Assembly (NCBI GenBank): GCA_002490775.1
Contig: DKUR01000007.1
Span: forward strand, 1-22,055
Length of the DNA: 22,055 nucleotides
Direction: 5' to 3'
Source of the DNA: Lachnospiraceae bacterium UBA7199
GTDB lineage: Bacteria; Bacillota; Clostridia; Lachnospirales; Lachnospiraceae
In this document: positions 1 to 8,164 of the stretch, one piece after another
How the letters are laid out: the number at the start of each line of letters is the position of its first letter
Numbering within the stretch: position 1 is the stretch's first letter
Position numbers and translations under genes: made by a program
Notes under the pieces: model-generated
The model's database searches: none
What the model saw: only the letters and a program-made list of their open reading frames with translations
Told to the model about the DNA's origin: nothing

Positions 1-169
1 TCTTAAGTTCGCGCCTATGGGATACCGCCGACAGGGAATCCTGCGTTAGCATACCAAGCATAAATGCGTCTGACGCACTGACCAGCGCCAGCATGAACTG
101 CTGGAAAGCAATGGAAAACACAAGCGTCAACAGCTTTTTTGTAAAATCATACGATTTTTTCTCTTTCAT
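1..169 (-). CDS. MATE family efflux transporter, N-terminal part (cut by window edge)
   Basis: Reading the minus strand from the ATG at 169 gives 56 codons. After a lysine-rich start, the protein contains FMLALVSASDAFMLGML followed by TQDSLSAVS, which matches the first transmembrane helix and loop of MATE-family drug/sodium antiporters. A purine-rich GGATGGAAAG stands just before the ATG. The family normally continues after SAVS with LAGQ-like residues, but the last six codons before the edge (bases 1-18) read HRRELK and do not fit. The gene may therefore be broken there, or the first bases may be an assembly or contig-end artefact. It is divergent from the AraC-type gene at 278, its most likely regulator. 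The family call rests on this short N-terminus only. Confidence 0.65.
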   Translation of the reverse strand, partial: MKEKKSYDFTKKLLTLVFSIAFQQFMLALVSASDAFMLGMLTQDSLSAVSHRRELK

Positions 170-195
170 CTTTCCATCCGCCTGCTATTTTTTAT

Positions 196-224
196 TTGAC
201 AATATCAGGTTTTTGCATTAAAAT
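196..224 (+). promoter_or_regulatory. Sigma-A type promoter for the AraC gene at 278
   Basis: TTGACA (196-201) is separated by 17 bp from TAAAAT (219-224), a near-consensus housekeeping promoter. The expected transcript start is near 231, about 47 bases before the ATG at 278. It lies between the divergent MATE and AraC starts, so a regulator bound here could affect both. Confidence 0.6.
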
Positions 225-277
225 CATCCAGTATCCTCTATTTTTATATAACAATCTTCCATTTATGAGGTGATTTT

Positions 278-1180
278 ATGGATAACAACACAAAATACTG
301 CTCCGTGTTCAATTCAGATTCTTCTGAAACGGTTGCATATAATAACCCTCTGTTCCCCGCCTATGTGGTATATGGACTCCTTTCCTCCTATCCGGACTAT
401 TCTTCCGTCAGCCACTGGCACAAGGATTTGGAGTTTATTCTGATAAAAAGTGGAACTATGACCTATAATATAAACGGCCGGCTGATTGAACTGGAGGAAG
501 GCAGCGGAATCATGGTAAACAGCTATCAGCTCCATTATGGCTTTTCTGCAGAACATAACGAATGTGAATTTGTCTGCATCCTGCTCTCCCCGGAATTATT
601 GCAGGTGAACGATTGGTTTTATCAGAACTATATTGAGACTGTCACTGAAAATTCAGCATACCCTTACCTGTATCTTAGCCGTAATGACTGGATGTCATCC
701 GTCATGGAAAAACTGGATGGGATTTATGATTCTTTTGGCAAAATCCCCGCAGAACCTTTATCCTATTTTGAATTGATGGAAGATTATTTTATGCTCATGA
801 AAATATTGTATGAAAATCTTGATATTGGAAGCCAGACCCGGAAACCGGAATCTCCCGACCTGTCTTCCCTCAGAAGCATGATGACCTACATAGAGCAACA
901 CTACATGGAACATATCACTCTGGCAGATATCGCCCTGTCCGGCGCCTGCTGCAAAAGTAAATGTTCCCTACTCTTTAAAAAATATCTGTGCGATACCCCT
1001 ATCACTTATACCACGAAACTCAGGCTGCGGAAAAGCCTTTCCACGCTGCTTGGCTCAAACAGCAGCATCGCTGACATAGCCTATGAATACGGTTTTAGCG
1101 GGGCAAGCTATTACTGCGAAACTTTCAAGAAATATTATGGAATGCCACCACTGATATACAAAAGAAATCAGCCTGCCTGA
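278..1180 (+). CDS. AraC family transcriptional regulator (cupin plus AraC HTH)
   Basis: This 300-residue protein has the usual two-part AraC layout. Residues about 25-120 form a cupin-like sensor domain with the metal/ligand-type pattern H46-x-H48...E52...H86. Residues about 195-298 form the double helix-turn-helix DNA-binding domain, ending in the typical DIAYEYGFSGASYYCETFKK segment. GAGGTGA lies 6 bases before the ATG, supporting this start. The gene is transcribed alone from the promoter at 196-224, divergently from the MATE gene, so local control of that pump is the simplest guess. Its ligand cannot be told from sequence. The family assignment is firm; the target is inferred. Confidence 0.9.
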   Translation: MDNNTKYCSVFNSDSSETVAYNNPLFPAYVVYGLLSSYPDYSSVSHWHKDLEFILIKSGTMTYNINGRLIELEEGSGIMVNSYQLHYGFSAEHNECEFVCILLSPELLQVNDWFYQNYIETVTENSAYPYLYLSRNDWMSSVMEKLDGIYDSFGKIPAEPLSYFELMEDYFMLMKILYENLDIGSQTRKPESPDLSSLRSMMTYIEQHYMEHITLADIALSGACCKSKCSLLFKKYLCDTPITYTTKLRLRKSLSTLLGSNSSIADIAYEYGFSGASYYCETFKKYYGMPPLIYKRNQPA

Positions 1181-1181
1181 C

Positions 1182-1434
1182 CTTTGTGTTGCGATATTCT
1201 CATATCCGTCAAGAACCGGCAGTTCTCCGGCTATCTCCGGTCTTGCTGCCAGGCTAGAATCACGGGCAGTTATGATAAATCTTTCGCTCTGACAGTTTCT
1301 TTCTTTGCAAGTTCATCATCAGGCCGCATTAGCACAACCCACTTTTCTCTTGTATCCAGACGGATAAACTCATACTTCTCAATATCCACTGGCTCCAGTA
1401 AAAGCCCATTTGGAGAACCACCGATTGTTGTCAA
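1182..1434 (-). pseudogene. LysR family regulator remnant (effector-binding domain fragment)
   Basis: The minus strand from 1434 encodes GSPNGLLLEPVDIEKYEF, then IRLDTREKWVVLMRP and DELAKKETVRAKDLS, a clear match to the middle of a LysR substrate-binding domain. The frame then hits TAA at 1270-1272 where the family has the glycine of DLSGLP. It resumes as LPVILAWQQDR and, after a frameshift, as PEIAGELPVLDGYENI. The N-terminal HTH and the C-terminus are both missing. An in-frame stop plus a frameshift show decay rather than a functional gene. It fills most of the space between the two AraC genes. It belongs to a different LysR lineage from the intact gene at 20915. The rest of the gap (1435-1513) shows only a 7-bp inverted repeat (1455-1461/1479-1485). 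Confidence 0.7.
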
Positions 1435-1513
1435 TTATTTTTTTTCATGAGGAAATCTGTTATGTAAAATGTTATAAAAACAGATCAAATGTGGGACGAA
1501 AGAAAAATATATT

Positions 1514-2563
1514 TTATTGGTGTTCTTTTCTATATGCACCAGGTGTCATACCATATTCTTTCTTAAATGTGCGCATGAAATGCTCGGGATTTTCATAACC
1601 AATAACCTCGCAGATTGCCGCAATGCTTAGAGTGGTTTCTTTCAGGGCATGGCAGGCCTGGGTAAGTTTGATCCCTTTTATGATCTGCAGAAAAGTCTTT
1701 CCAGTACTTTCTTTCAGTAACGTGCTTAAGTACGATTGGCTGAATCCAAAGTGCTCTGCTAAATCTGATAAGGTAATTGTCTGATAATTAGCATTTAAAT
1801 AATTAATGATAGAAGTAATGGATACGGAACCATGATTTCTGGTAAGGGTGCAGTCCATATCCTGCTCATAATAGCGGAGGAGCTTTGCCCAGAATAGCAT
1901 AAGCATAGTGCTGAGAAAGACTGCACTGTATTTTTGATGTCCCAGATATTCAATAAAAAGATCCTCTAAGGAAGAGTGGATGTCAGGATCACCCTTTGTG
2001 TGGAAGATCAGGTAATTTCCTTCTGTTTTTTTATAAAGGACATGAGAAAAAAATGAACCCAGTGCGCTGTTGTTCGATAAGAGAGGAAAAAAGGTAGAGT
2101 GAAAGGCGGATGTGCGTATGCTTAGATTGATGGCAATGCTGTCATTAAAAATGCCTACGCTATGTATGGTATTTGGAGGGATGATACATATGTCCCCATT
2201 GTGCAGGGTCTGTTCAATTCCCTGTATAGAGGTTTCTGCCTGGCCTTCATAAATACATAATATCTCAAAAAAACCATGGCAATGTTCAAAAACCGGACTA
2301 TAACGGTAATGTTTAGCGAGTTTGATGTCTCCAGCAACATTATCAAAAATTATATTTTCATCAATAAATGGATACCATGGTTCATTTTGCAAGGCAGGAA
2401 TGTAGAGTTTATGATTGATGATCAGATCTTTATCCAGTGATTTTAAATAATTGGAAAACGCTTCCTGGCTTGTTTTTTCCAAATAATAAAGCTTTTTGTA
2501 AATGAGCTCGTCTTCTTCATAGAACGAAATATAATTGTAAAAATCTTTTTTTGCCAGTTTCAT
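1514..2563 (-). CDS. AraC family regulator of the adjacent glycoside cluster
   Basis: The protein has 349 residues from the ATG at 2563, chosen because GAGGAGG sits 7-8 bases upstream; an earlier in-frame ATG at 2599 has no comparable site. Residues about 85-140 are a cupin-like sensor with H94-C-H96 and E100, and residues about 250-348 are the AraC helix-turn-helix domain ending in GYENPEHFMRTFKKEYGMTP. It is divergent from the symporter/glycosidase genes starting at 2741. In Firmicute sugar clusters a regulator in this position usually activates the neighbouring transport and hydrolase genes, so that role is inferred here. A TTGACT box on the minus strand near 2637-2642 and an extended -10-like TGGTATACT near 2589-2597 are possible promoter parts. 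Confidence 0.9.
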   Translation of the reverse strand: MKLAKKDFYNYISFYEEDELIYKKLYYLEKTSQEAFSNYLKSLDKDLIINHKLYIPALQNEPWYPFIDENIIFDNVAGDIKLAKHYRYSPVFEHCHGFFEILCIYEGQAETSIQGIEQTLHNGDICIIPPNTIHSVGIFNDSIAINLSIRTSAFHSTFFPLLSNNSALGSFFSHVLYKKTEGNYLIFHTKGDPDIHSSLEDLFIEYLGHQKYSAVFLSTMLMLFWAKLLRYYEQDMDCTLTRNHGSVSITSIINYLNANYQTITLSDLAEHFGFSQSYLSTLLKESTGKTFLQIIKGIKLTQACHALKETTLSIAAICEVIGYENPEHFMRTFKKEYGMTPGAYRKEHQ

Positions 2564-2689
2564 AATAGACCTCCTCTTCTTGTGAAAACAGTATACCATA
2601 AATATACAAGAAAATATATCAGTTTTTTATCAAAAAAAAGTCAATAGGAATCCGCTTGCGTAGAGTTTAAAATAAACAAAAATCAGAGG

Positions 2690-2715
2690 TAGCGTAAAGC
2701 ACAAAACTGACGCTA
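2690..2715 (+). promoter_or_regulatory. Inverted repeat before the symporter gene, possible operator or leader hairpin
   Basis: TAGCGT (2690-2695) and ACGCTA (2710-2715) form a perfect 6-bp inverted repeat spaced by 14 bases, just before the AGGAGGAG ribosome site at 2727-2734. No good -35/-10 pair is visible upstream, which would fit an activator-dependent promoter. Its role is a guess. Confidence 0.3.
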
Positions 2716-2740
2716 TCCAATTAAGTAGGAGGAGAAAAAC

Positions 2741-4129
2741 ATGGGAAACGTGGAAAAAAAAGTAACAATAGGAACATGGCGGCAAAGGATAGGGTATGGT
2801 TCATCTGATTTTGCCTGTAATCTGATCTGGCAGATGATCTCACTGTATCTGCTGTATTTCTATACAAATGTCATGCACCTGAATGCTGCGGCGGTCAGCG
2901 TCATGTTCCTAGTAACAAAAGTCTTTGATGGGGTTACGGATTTGATTGTAGGCTTCCTAATTGACAAGACGAATACCAGATGGGGAAAATCAAGACCGTG
3001 GATCTTATTTGGAGCTGTTCCATTTGCGGTAACATCTGTACTTGCATTCAGCGTACCGAATATCAGCCAGACGGGAATGCTGATTTATGCTTATGTAACT
3101 TATATTTTATTGTCCTTGTCTTATACAATTGTAAATATTCCAATGGCCTCTATCCTTCCTGCGCTTACTGAAGATGCACAGGAAAGAACTACCCTGGCCG
3201 CATGTAGGACGTTCTTTTCATCTGTTGGATCTACTGTGGTCAGTGCAACTGCTTTGACACTGGTCGATAAATTCGGAAATGGTAATGAAGCTTTGGGTTT
3301 TCGTATTGTTATGATGATCTTCGGCGTGATAGGATGCTTGGTATTTTTCTTCTGCTTTTTTAATACAAAGGAGCGTGTGCAGATTTCGGCAGAAAATGTC
3401 AGCATCAAAGCAAATCTACTTTGCCTGGTTCACAACAAACCGTGGAAACTATTTGCTTTAAATATAGTATGGTTCTTTGGCGGATATGTTTTGCAGGCGA
3501 GTGCAGTTATTTTCTATTTTACATATGTGGTAGGAAATAAAGGTATGGTGCAGCTTGTGGCAACGATTACTACGCTGGTTCCGATTGTGACAAATTTATG
3601 TGCACCGTTTCTTGCGAAACTGACTTCTAAAAGAAACCTGATGGTAGCGGGCAATATCATACATACGGCAGGTCTTTTACTTGTTTTCTTTGGAGGAGGT
3701 TCTGTTACGGTCATGATTGCTGGTGCGGTGATAGCAGCCGCAGGTTATGGTCTGAAAGGAAGTATGCATTTTGCAATGCAACCGGACCCAGTAGATTACG
3801 GTGAGTGGAAAAGCGGCGTTAATACATCTGGAACTTTGTCCGCAGTGAATGGTTTCATTGGAAAAGTAGGAATGGCGGTCGCAAGCAGTGCAGGGGCTGC
3901 CCTGTTGGAAATTGGAGGATTTGATGAAATGGCTGCAGTACAGACCGCAGGTGCGCAGACTGCTATCACATCAATGTATATCTGGGTGCCAATCATAATG
4001 AATATTGCTTCCATAATCACTATGGCATTCTATGATCTGGATAAGATTTATCCACAGATTGTTAAGGAGCTTGCTGAACGAAAAGTTGCTATGAATCGTG
4101 AGGATGCTCTTTTAGAAAAAAACAAATAA
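2741..4129 (+). CDS. GPH family glycoside:cation symporter (MFS superfamily)
   Basis: This 462-residue membrane protein has roughly twelve hydrophobic helices. It carries the hallmarks of glycoside-pentoside-hexuronide symporters (MelB/XynP/GusB relatives): VFDGVTDLIVG with D63 and D67 in helix 2, and the loop DKTNTRWGKSRPW at 75-87 between helices 2 and 3. Members import mono- and oligosaccharides or glycosides together with Na+ or H+. AGGAGGAG lies 6 bases before the ATG. It is the first gene of the cluster and is followed after 39 bases by the GH78-type gene, so it likely brings in the substrate of the downstream hydrolases. Length is normal for the family. The exact sugar cannot be read from the sequence. 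Confidence 0.9.
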   Translation: MGNVEKKVTIGTWRQRIGYGSSDFACNLIWQMISLYLLYFYTNVMHLNAAAVSVMFLVTKVFDGVTDLIVGFLIDKTNTRWGKSRPWILFGAVPFAVTSVLAFSVPNISQTGMLIYAYVTYILLSLSYTIVNIPMASILPALTEDAQERTTLAACRTFFSSVGSTVVSATALTLVDKFGNGNEALGFRIVMMIFGVIGCLVFFFCFFNTKERVQISAENVSIKANLLCLVHNKPWKLFALNIVWFFGGYVLQASAVIFYFTYVVGNKGMVQLVATITTLVPIVTNLCAPFLAKLTSKRNLMVAGNIIHTAGLLLVFFGGGSVTVMIAGAVIAAAGYGLKGSMHFAMQPDPVDYGEWKSGVNTSGTLSAVNGFIGKVGMAVASSAGAALLEIGGFDEMAAVQTAGAQTAITSMYIWVPIIMNIASIITMAFYDLDKIYPQIVKELAERKVAMNREDALLEKNK

Positions 4130-4168
4130 GTCGAAAAAATTAATATATTTAGAAAATAGGAGGGAATT

Positions 4169-5746
4169 ATGGCACAAGTTAGTATTGATTTAGACATGAA
4201 ACGGGTAACAAATAAGGAATTCCTTGAAAAGGCTATTCAATGTGAGCCAGTATTAAAGGAAACGATGGTAAAGCCCGTGAGTATCGTGGATATAAAAAAG
4301 AGCAAAGACTCTTATCCGCAGGCGGTAAAAGTTGATGATGCAGAAAATATGTCTAAATATCACTTGAAGAAAGGCGATACAATCTGCTTGGATTTTGGCA
4401 GACATCAGGTAGGATATGTGACACTGAAGCTTTCTTCCGTAGGAAGCCCCCAGGATGCCCCGGCATATTTTAGGCTGAAATTCGGGGAGATTGCTAAGGA
4501 GATGACAGAAAATTCTGAGGACTATGATGGGTGGATCAGCCGGGGATGGATTCAGGAGGAATTTATCCATGTGGATGTTCTTCCAGCAGTCCTAGCGCTT
4601 CCAAGACGATATGCTTTTCGTTTTTTGGAAATCAGCGTGATTGATACTTCCCTGAAATGGCAGATGGTAGTGAAGGATGTGGCCTGCAAAGCAGTTTCTG
4701 CAGTTTCGCAGGAGGATGTACCCTGCATAAAAGTGAATGACGGACTGCTTCAGAAAATTGACCAGGTAAGCCTTTTAACTCTGCAGAATTGTATGCAGTC
4801 TGTGTTTGAGGATGGCCCGAAACGTGACCGCAGATTATGGCTGGGAGATTTGAGGCTGCAGGCATTAGCAAATTACAGCACTTTCCGTAATATGGATTTA
4901 GTGAAACGATGTCTTTATCTGTTTGCGGCACTTACTAGAGATGATGGGCGCATTGGTGCCTGCCTGTTTATTGAGCCAGACTATATTGTTGATGATACAT
5001 TTTTCTTTGATTATTCTTTGTTTTTTGTAGCGGCGCTTTATGACTATTATATGGAGTCCGGTGATAAGGAAACGCTGAAGGAGCTATGGCCGTCAGCATA
5101 TCGTCAGATTGAACTGACACAGAAAGAATTTGGTGAAGAAAATTTGATAGACAACCAAGATTCTATGTTCTGCTTTATTGACTGGACGGAAGGACTGGAT
5201 AAACAGGCAGCTGCGCAGGCCGTATACATTTACTGCGTAAAACGTGGGATGGAGATTGCCAGAATCCTTGGAGACGAAGAAAGTGCAAAAAGGCTTGCAG
5301 AAGAAATAAAATATAAGACAGAGGCTTCCCTGACAAATTTATGGGATGAGAAGCAGGGTTTATTTGTAAGCGGAAAGGAGCGTCAGGTAAATTATGCCAG
5401 CCAGGTATGGATGATCCTTGCTGGAGTAGTTGACAGTGAACATGGAGCGGCAATTTTAGACCAGCTGATTTCCCTTTCTCCTGATAAAAAAATGGTGTCG
5501 CCTTATATGAACCATCATTTTGTGGAAGCGCTTTTTATGTGTGGGAAAAAGAAAGAAGCCATAGACTATATGAAATATTATTGGGGAGGGATGGTCTCCC
5601 TGGGGGCAGATACTTTCTGGGAATTATATAATCCGGAAAATCCGGCAGAGTCGCCGTATGGTTCTAGTATTGTAAACAGTTACTGCCATGCATGGAGCTG
5701 CACGCCAACCTATCTTATTCGTAAATATTTTGAGGAGGATAAATAA
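4169..5746 (+). CDS. GH78-type alpha-L-rhamnosidase-like glycosidase, short cytoplasmic form
   Basis: This 525-residue protein has no signal peptide. Residues about 65-190 are beta-rich (LDFGRHQVGYVTLKL), and residues about 195-520 resemble the (alpha/alpha)6 barrel of GH78. The active-site stretch D215-GPKRD220-RRLWLG-D227 has the same spacing as the D567/E572/D579 set of Bacillus RhaB, and E485 in DTFWELYNP fits the conserved C-terminal glutamate. The position of the usual general-acid Glu is Asp (D220) here. Compared with typical GH78 enzymes of 800-1000 residues it lacks the outer beta domains and the C-terminal sandwich. It would remove terminal alpha-L-rhamnose or a related sugar from imported glycosides. 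It follows the symporter with its own AGGAGGG site. The fold family is fairly sure; specificity is open. Confidence 0.75.
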   Translation: MAQVSIDLDMKRVTNKEFLEKAIQCEPVLKETMVKPVSIVDIKKSKDSYPQAVKVDDAENMSKYHLKKGDTICLDFGRHQVGYVTLKLSSVGSPQDAPAYFRLKFGEIAKEMTENSEDYDGWISRGWIQEEFIHVDVLPAVLALPRRYAFRFLEISVIDTSLKWQMVVKDVACKAVSAVSQEDVPCIKVNDGLLQKIDQVSLLTLQNCMQSVFEDGPKRDRRLWLGDLRLQALANYSTFRNMDLVKRCLYLFAALTRDDGRIGACLFIEPDYIVDDTFFFDYSLFFVAALYDYYMESGDKETLKELWPSAYRQIELTQKEFGEENLIDNQDSMFCFIDWTEGLDKQAAAQAVYIYCVKRGMEIARILGDEESAKRLAEEIKYKTEASLTNLWDEKQGLFVSGKERQVNYASQVWMILAGVVDSEHGAAILDQLISLSPDKKMVSPYMNHHFVEALFMCGKKKEAIDYMKYYWGGMVSLGADTFWELYNPENPAESPYGSSIVNSYCHAWSCTPTYLIRKYFEEDK

Positions 5747-5747
5747 A

Positions 5748-5840
5748 ATGACGAAAAGAATGATAAGGATCAATACGATGAAGGAAGCGGATAAGGTTAA
5801 AAAGATCGATGAGGTTTTTAAAAAGTTCATCGTTTCTTGA
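5748..5840 (+). CDS. Small 30-residue ORF of unknown function
   Basis: The ORF starts two bases after the GH78-type stop, with GAGGAGG inside the end of that gene at a proper distance from the ATG. It encodes a lysine-rich peptide starting MTKRMIRINTMKEADKVKK. The charge pattern vaguely recalls the first helix of small HPr-like proteins, but the ORF stops after 30 codons, so it may be a truncated remnant. A function cannot be assigned. The ribosome site and its place inside the cluster are the only arguments that it is translated. Confidence 0.35.
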   Translation: MTKRMIRINTMKEADKVKKIDEVFKKFIVS

Positions 5841-5878
5841 CAGAGATAAAAGACGGTAAGTGAGAAAAGGAGGTAGTC

Positions 5879-8164
5879 ATGGATATAAAAAATTTGGTGT
5901 CCAAGATGACATTGGAAGAGAAAGCAGCCATGTGTTCAGGTGCAGATTTCTGGCATACTAAGAAGGTGGAGAGACTGGATATTCCGTCAGTGCAGGTAAG
6001 CGACGGGCCGCACGGACTGCGTACACAGGGGGAAGGAGGCGGAGACCATCTCGGACTGAATGCTGCCATAGAGGCTGTGTGTTTCCCGGCGGCCTGTGCT
6101 ACGGCATGTTCCTTTGACCGGGAGATGATGTATGATATGGGAGTTACACTTGCAAAAGAGTGTCAGGCGGAGAATGTGTCGGTTCTGTTAGGACCGGCAG
6201 TGAATATCAAGCGATCCCCTCTGTGTGGAAGAAATTTTGAATATATTTCTGAGGACCCTTATGTGGCCGGGGAATTATCAGCAGCTTATATACAAGGAGT
6301 CCAGTCACAGAATGTGGGAACTTCTATTAAGCATTTTGCTGTAAATAATCAAGAACACGAGCGTATGTCTGGGTCTTCAAATGTGGACGAAAGAACACTC
6401 CGAGAAATCTATCTTTCGGCGTTTGAAACAGCCATAAAGAAGGCACAGCCCTGGACAGTAATGTGTTCCTACAATCGTGTAAACGGGGTTTATGCGTCTG
6501 AAAATTCTTGGCTTCTTACGAAAGTGCTTCGTGAGGAATGGGGCTTTGACGGATTTGTTGTATCAGACTGGGGAGCTGTGAATGACCGTGTGGAAGGAAT
6601 TATTGCGGGGCTGGAACTGGAGATGCCAGGAGGCTGCTGGAATGACAAAAAAATCATTGAAGCAGTGCAGGATGGTACTCTGAAAGAAGAGAGACTTGAC
6701 CGAGCAGTGGAGCGTATCCTCAATATTATTTACCGTTATGTAAATAACAAAAAAGAGGAAGTTTTTGACCGGGAAGCAGACCACAGGAAAGCGGAAAAAA
6801 TCGCAGAAAAAAGTATTGTCCTTTTGAAAAATGACGGTCAGGCTCTTCCGCTGTCTTCGGAAGAGAAGGTGGCATTTATAGGAGGCTTTGCCGAAGAACC
6901 AAGGTACCAGGGAGGCGGCAGTTCCCACATTAACTCTCATAAGGTGACTTCTGCATTGTCTCTTGCAGGGGAATACGGATGCATCCAATATGCAGAAGGG
7001 TTTTTGGCAGAAGAAGACCAGACGGATGAACAGCTTTTTTCACAGGCAATGGAAACGGCAGAGAATGCAGATAAGATTGTGGTGTTTGCCGGGCTTCCAG
7101 ATTCCTTTGAATCAGAAGGATACGACAGGGTGCATATGCATCTTCCGGATTGCCAAAATCGGCTGATCGAAAGGCTACTTACGCTGGGGAAACCTGTAAT
7201 TGTGGTGCTTCATAACGGCTCGCCAGTGGAAATGCCATGGGCCAAAGAAGTCCAAGGCATATTGGAGGCTTATCTGGGTGGAGAGGCAGTAGGAAAGGCA
7301 GAGATGGAAATTCTCTATGGAAAGGTGAATCCGAGCGGAAAGCTTGCAGAATCCTTCCCACGCAGATTGGAGGACAATCCCAGTTTCTTAAATTTTCCTG
7401 GAACGGATAAGCAGGTAAATTATGCAGAAGGCGTATTTGTGGGCTATCGATATTATGATACAAAAAAGATGGATGTGCTCTTTCCGTTTGGGCATGGCTT
7501 AAGCTATACAACTTTTGCGTATAGTAATCTGAAAATAAATAAAGAAACCTGCAGGCCTGGAGATACCATCAAGATATCGGTGGATGTCACGAACAGCGGC
7601 CAGAGGGAAGGCAGGGAGATTGTACAGCTTTATGTTTCAGATAAGACGGGAACAGCCATCCGCCCGATTCATGAGTTAAAGGGCTTTTCCACGGCTGTTT
7701 TAAAGCCAGGTGAAACGAAAACGGTTACCATGGAGCTGGACTACCGCTCTTTTGCTTGGTATGACGTAGGGCAGAAAGACTGGTATGCGGCAAACGGAGT
7801 TTACGAAATCGGCATAGGTAAATCTTCCAGAGATATTGTCCTTGAGGGGAAGATTAATATCGAAGGAAGCAGAGAAAAATTTCCTGTGATTGACCGAAAT
7901 GTTATGATTGGAGATCTGCTTGCATGTCCGATAACCGCTGGCTATGTGAAAGGAAACTTAACAAAATACCTCCAGAAATTTTCGGGAGGTTCTGAAGCTT
8001 CAGAGTTTGATTTATTGATTGAAAATATGATAAAATACATGCCTCTCCGCTCCCTGAGAAGTTTTGCGGGAATGACAAATGAACAGGTTGATGCTATTGT
8101 GGCAGATTTGGAAAAATTAATAAATACGTCAGAAACCAATAGAGTCTTTTCTATTTTTTACTAA
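5879..8164 (+). CDS. GH3 family beta-glycosidase (beta-glucosidase-like)
   Basis: This 761-residue cytoplasmic enzyme has no signal peptide. Residues 1 to about 290 form the GH3 barrel with KH at 151-152 and the nucleophile D230 in GFVVSDWGA. Residues about 310-520 form the second domain with ESEGYDR at 411-417, where E413 is the likely acid/base. A fibronectin-III-like domain spans about 555-640, and a C-terminal extension reaches 761. Such enzymes release beta-linked glucose or xylose from glycosides. AAGGAGG stands just before the ATG. Last in the cluster, it could take the beta-linked sugar left after rhamnose removal by the neighbouring enzyme. Its stop codon overlaps the stop of the convergent permease gene, which is unusual. 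Confidence 0.92.
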   Translation: MDIKNLVSKMTLEEKAAMCSGADFWHTKKVERLDIPSVQVSDGPHGLRTQGEGGGDHLGLNAAIEAVCFPAACATACSFDREMMYDMGVTLAKECQAENVSVLLGPAVNIKRSPLCGRNFEYISEDPYVAGELSAAYIQGVQSQNVGTSIKHFAVNNQEHERMSGSSNVDERTLREIYLSAFETAIKKAQPWTVMCSYNRVNGVYASENSWLLTKVLREEWGFDGFVVSDWGAVNDRVEGIIAGLELEMPGGCWNDKKIIEAVQDGTLKEERLDRAVERILNIIYRYVNNKKEEVFDREADHRKAEKIAEKSIVLLKNDGQALPLSSEEKVAFIGGFAEEPRYQGGGSSHINSHKVTSALSLAGEYGCIQYAEGFLAEEDQTDEQLFSQAMETAENADKIVVFAGLPDSFESEGYDRVHMHLPDCQNRLIERLLTLGKPVIVVLHNGSPVEMPWAKEVQGILEAYLGGEAVGKAEMEILYGKVNPSGKLAESFPRRLEDNPSFLNFPGTDKQVNYAEGVFVGYRYYDTKKMDVLFPFGHGLSYTTFAYSNLKINKETCRPGDTIKISVDVTNSGQREGREIVQLYVSDKTGTAIRPIHELKGFSTAVLKPGETKTVTMELDYRSFAWYDVGQKDWYAANGVYEIGIGKSSRDIVLEGKINIEGSREKFPVIDRNVMIGDLLACPITAGYVKGNLTKYLQKFSGGSEASEFDLLIENMIKYMPLRSLRSFAGMTNEQVDAIVADLEKLINTSETNRVFSIFY
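8138..8160 (+). terminator. Weak intrinsic terminator inside the GH3 gene end
   Basis: AATAGA (8138-8143) and TCTATT (8150-8155) form a short AU-rich stem with a 6-base loop, directly followed by more Ts (8156-8159). It lies within the last codons of the GH3 gene, the only place available because the next gene begins at the stop. The stem is short, so efficiency is uncertain. It has no T-run on the minus strand. Confidence 0.35.

Noticed and set aside
1184..1450. A plus-strand frame of 88 codons after the first AraC gene
   Set aside because: It is antisense to readable LysR codons on the minus strand, so the minus reading explains it better.
1455..1485. Inverted repeat ATCTGTT/AACAGAT as a terminator
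   Set aside because: The 17-base AT-rich loop and the missing T-run on either strand argue against a terminator.
6490..6988. Long open frames on the minus strand inside the GH3 gene
   Set aside because: They lie opposite a well-supported gene, lack ribosome sites and have unnatural composition, so they are shadows.
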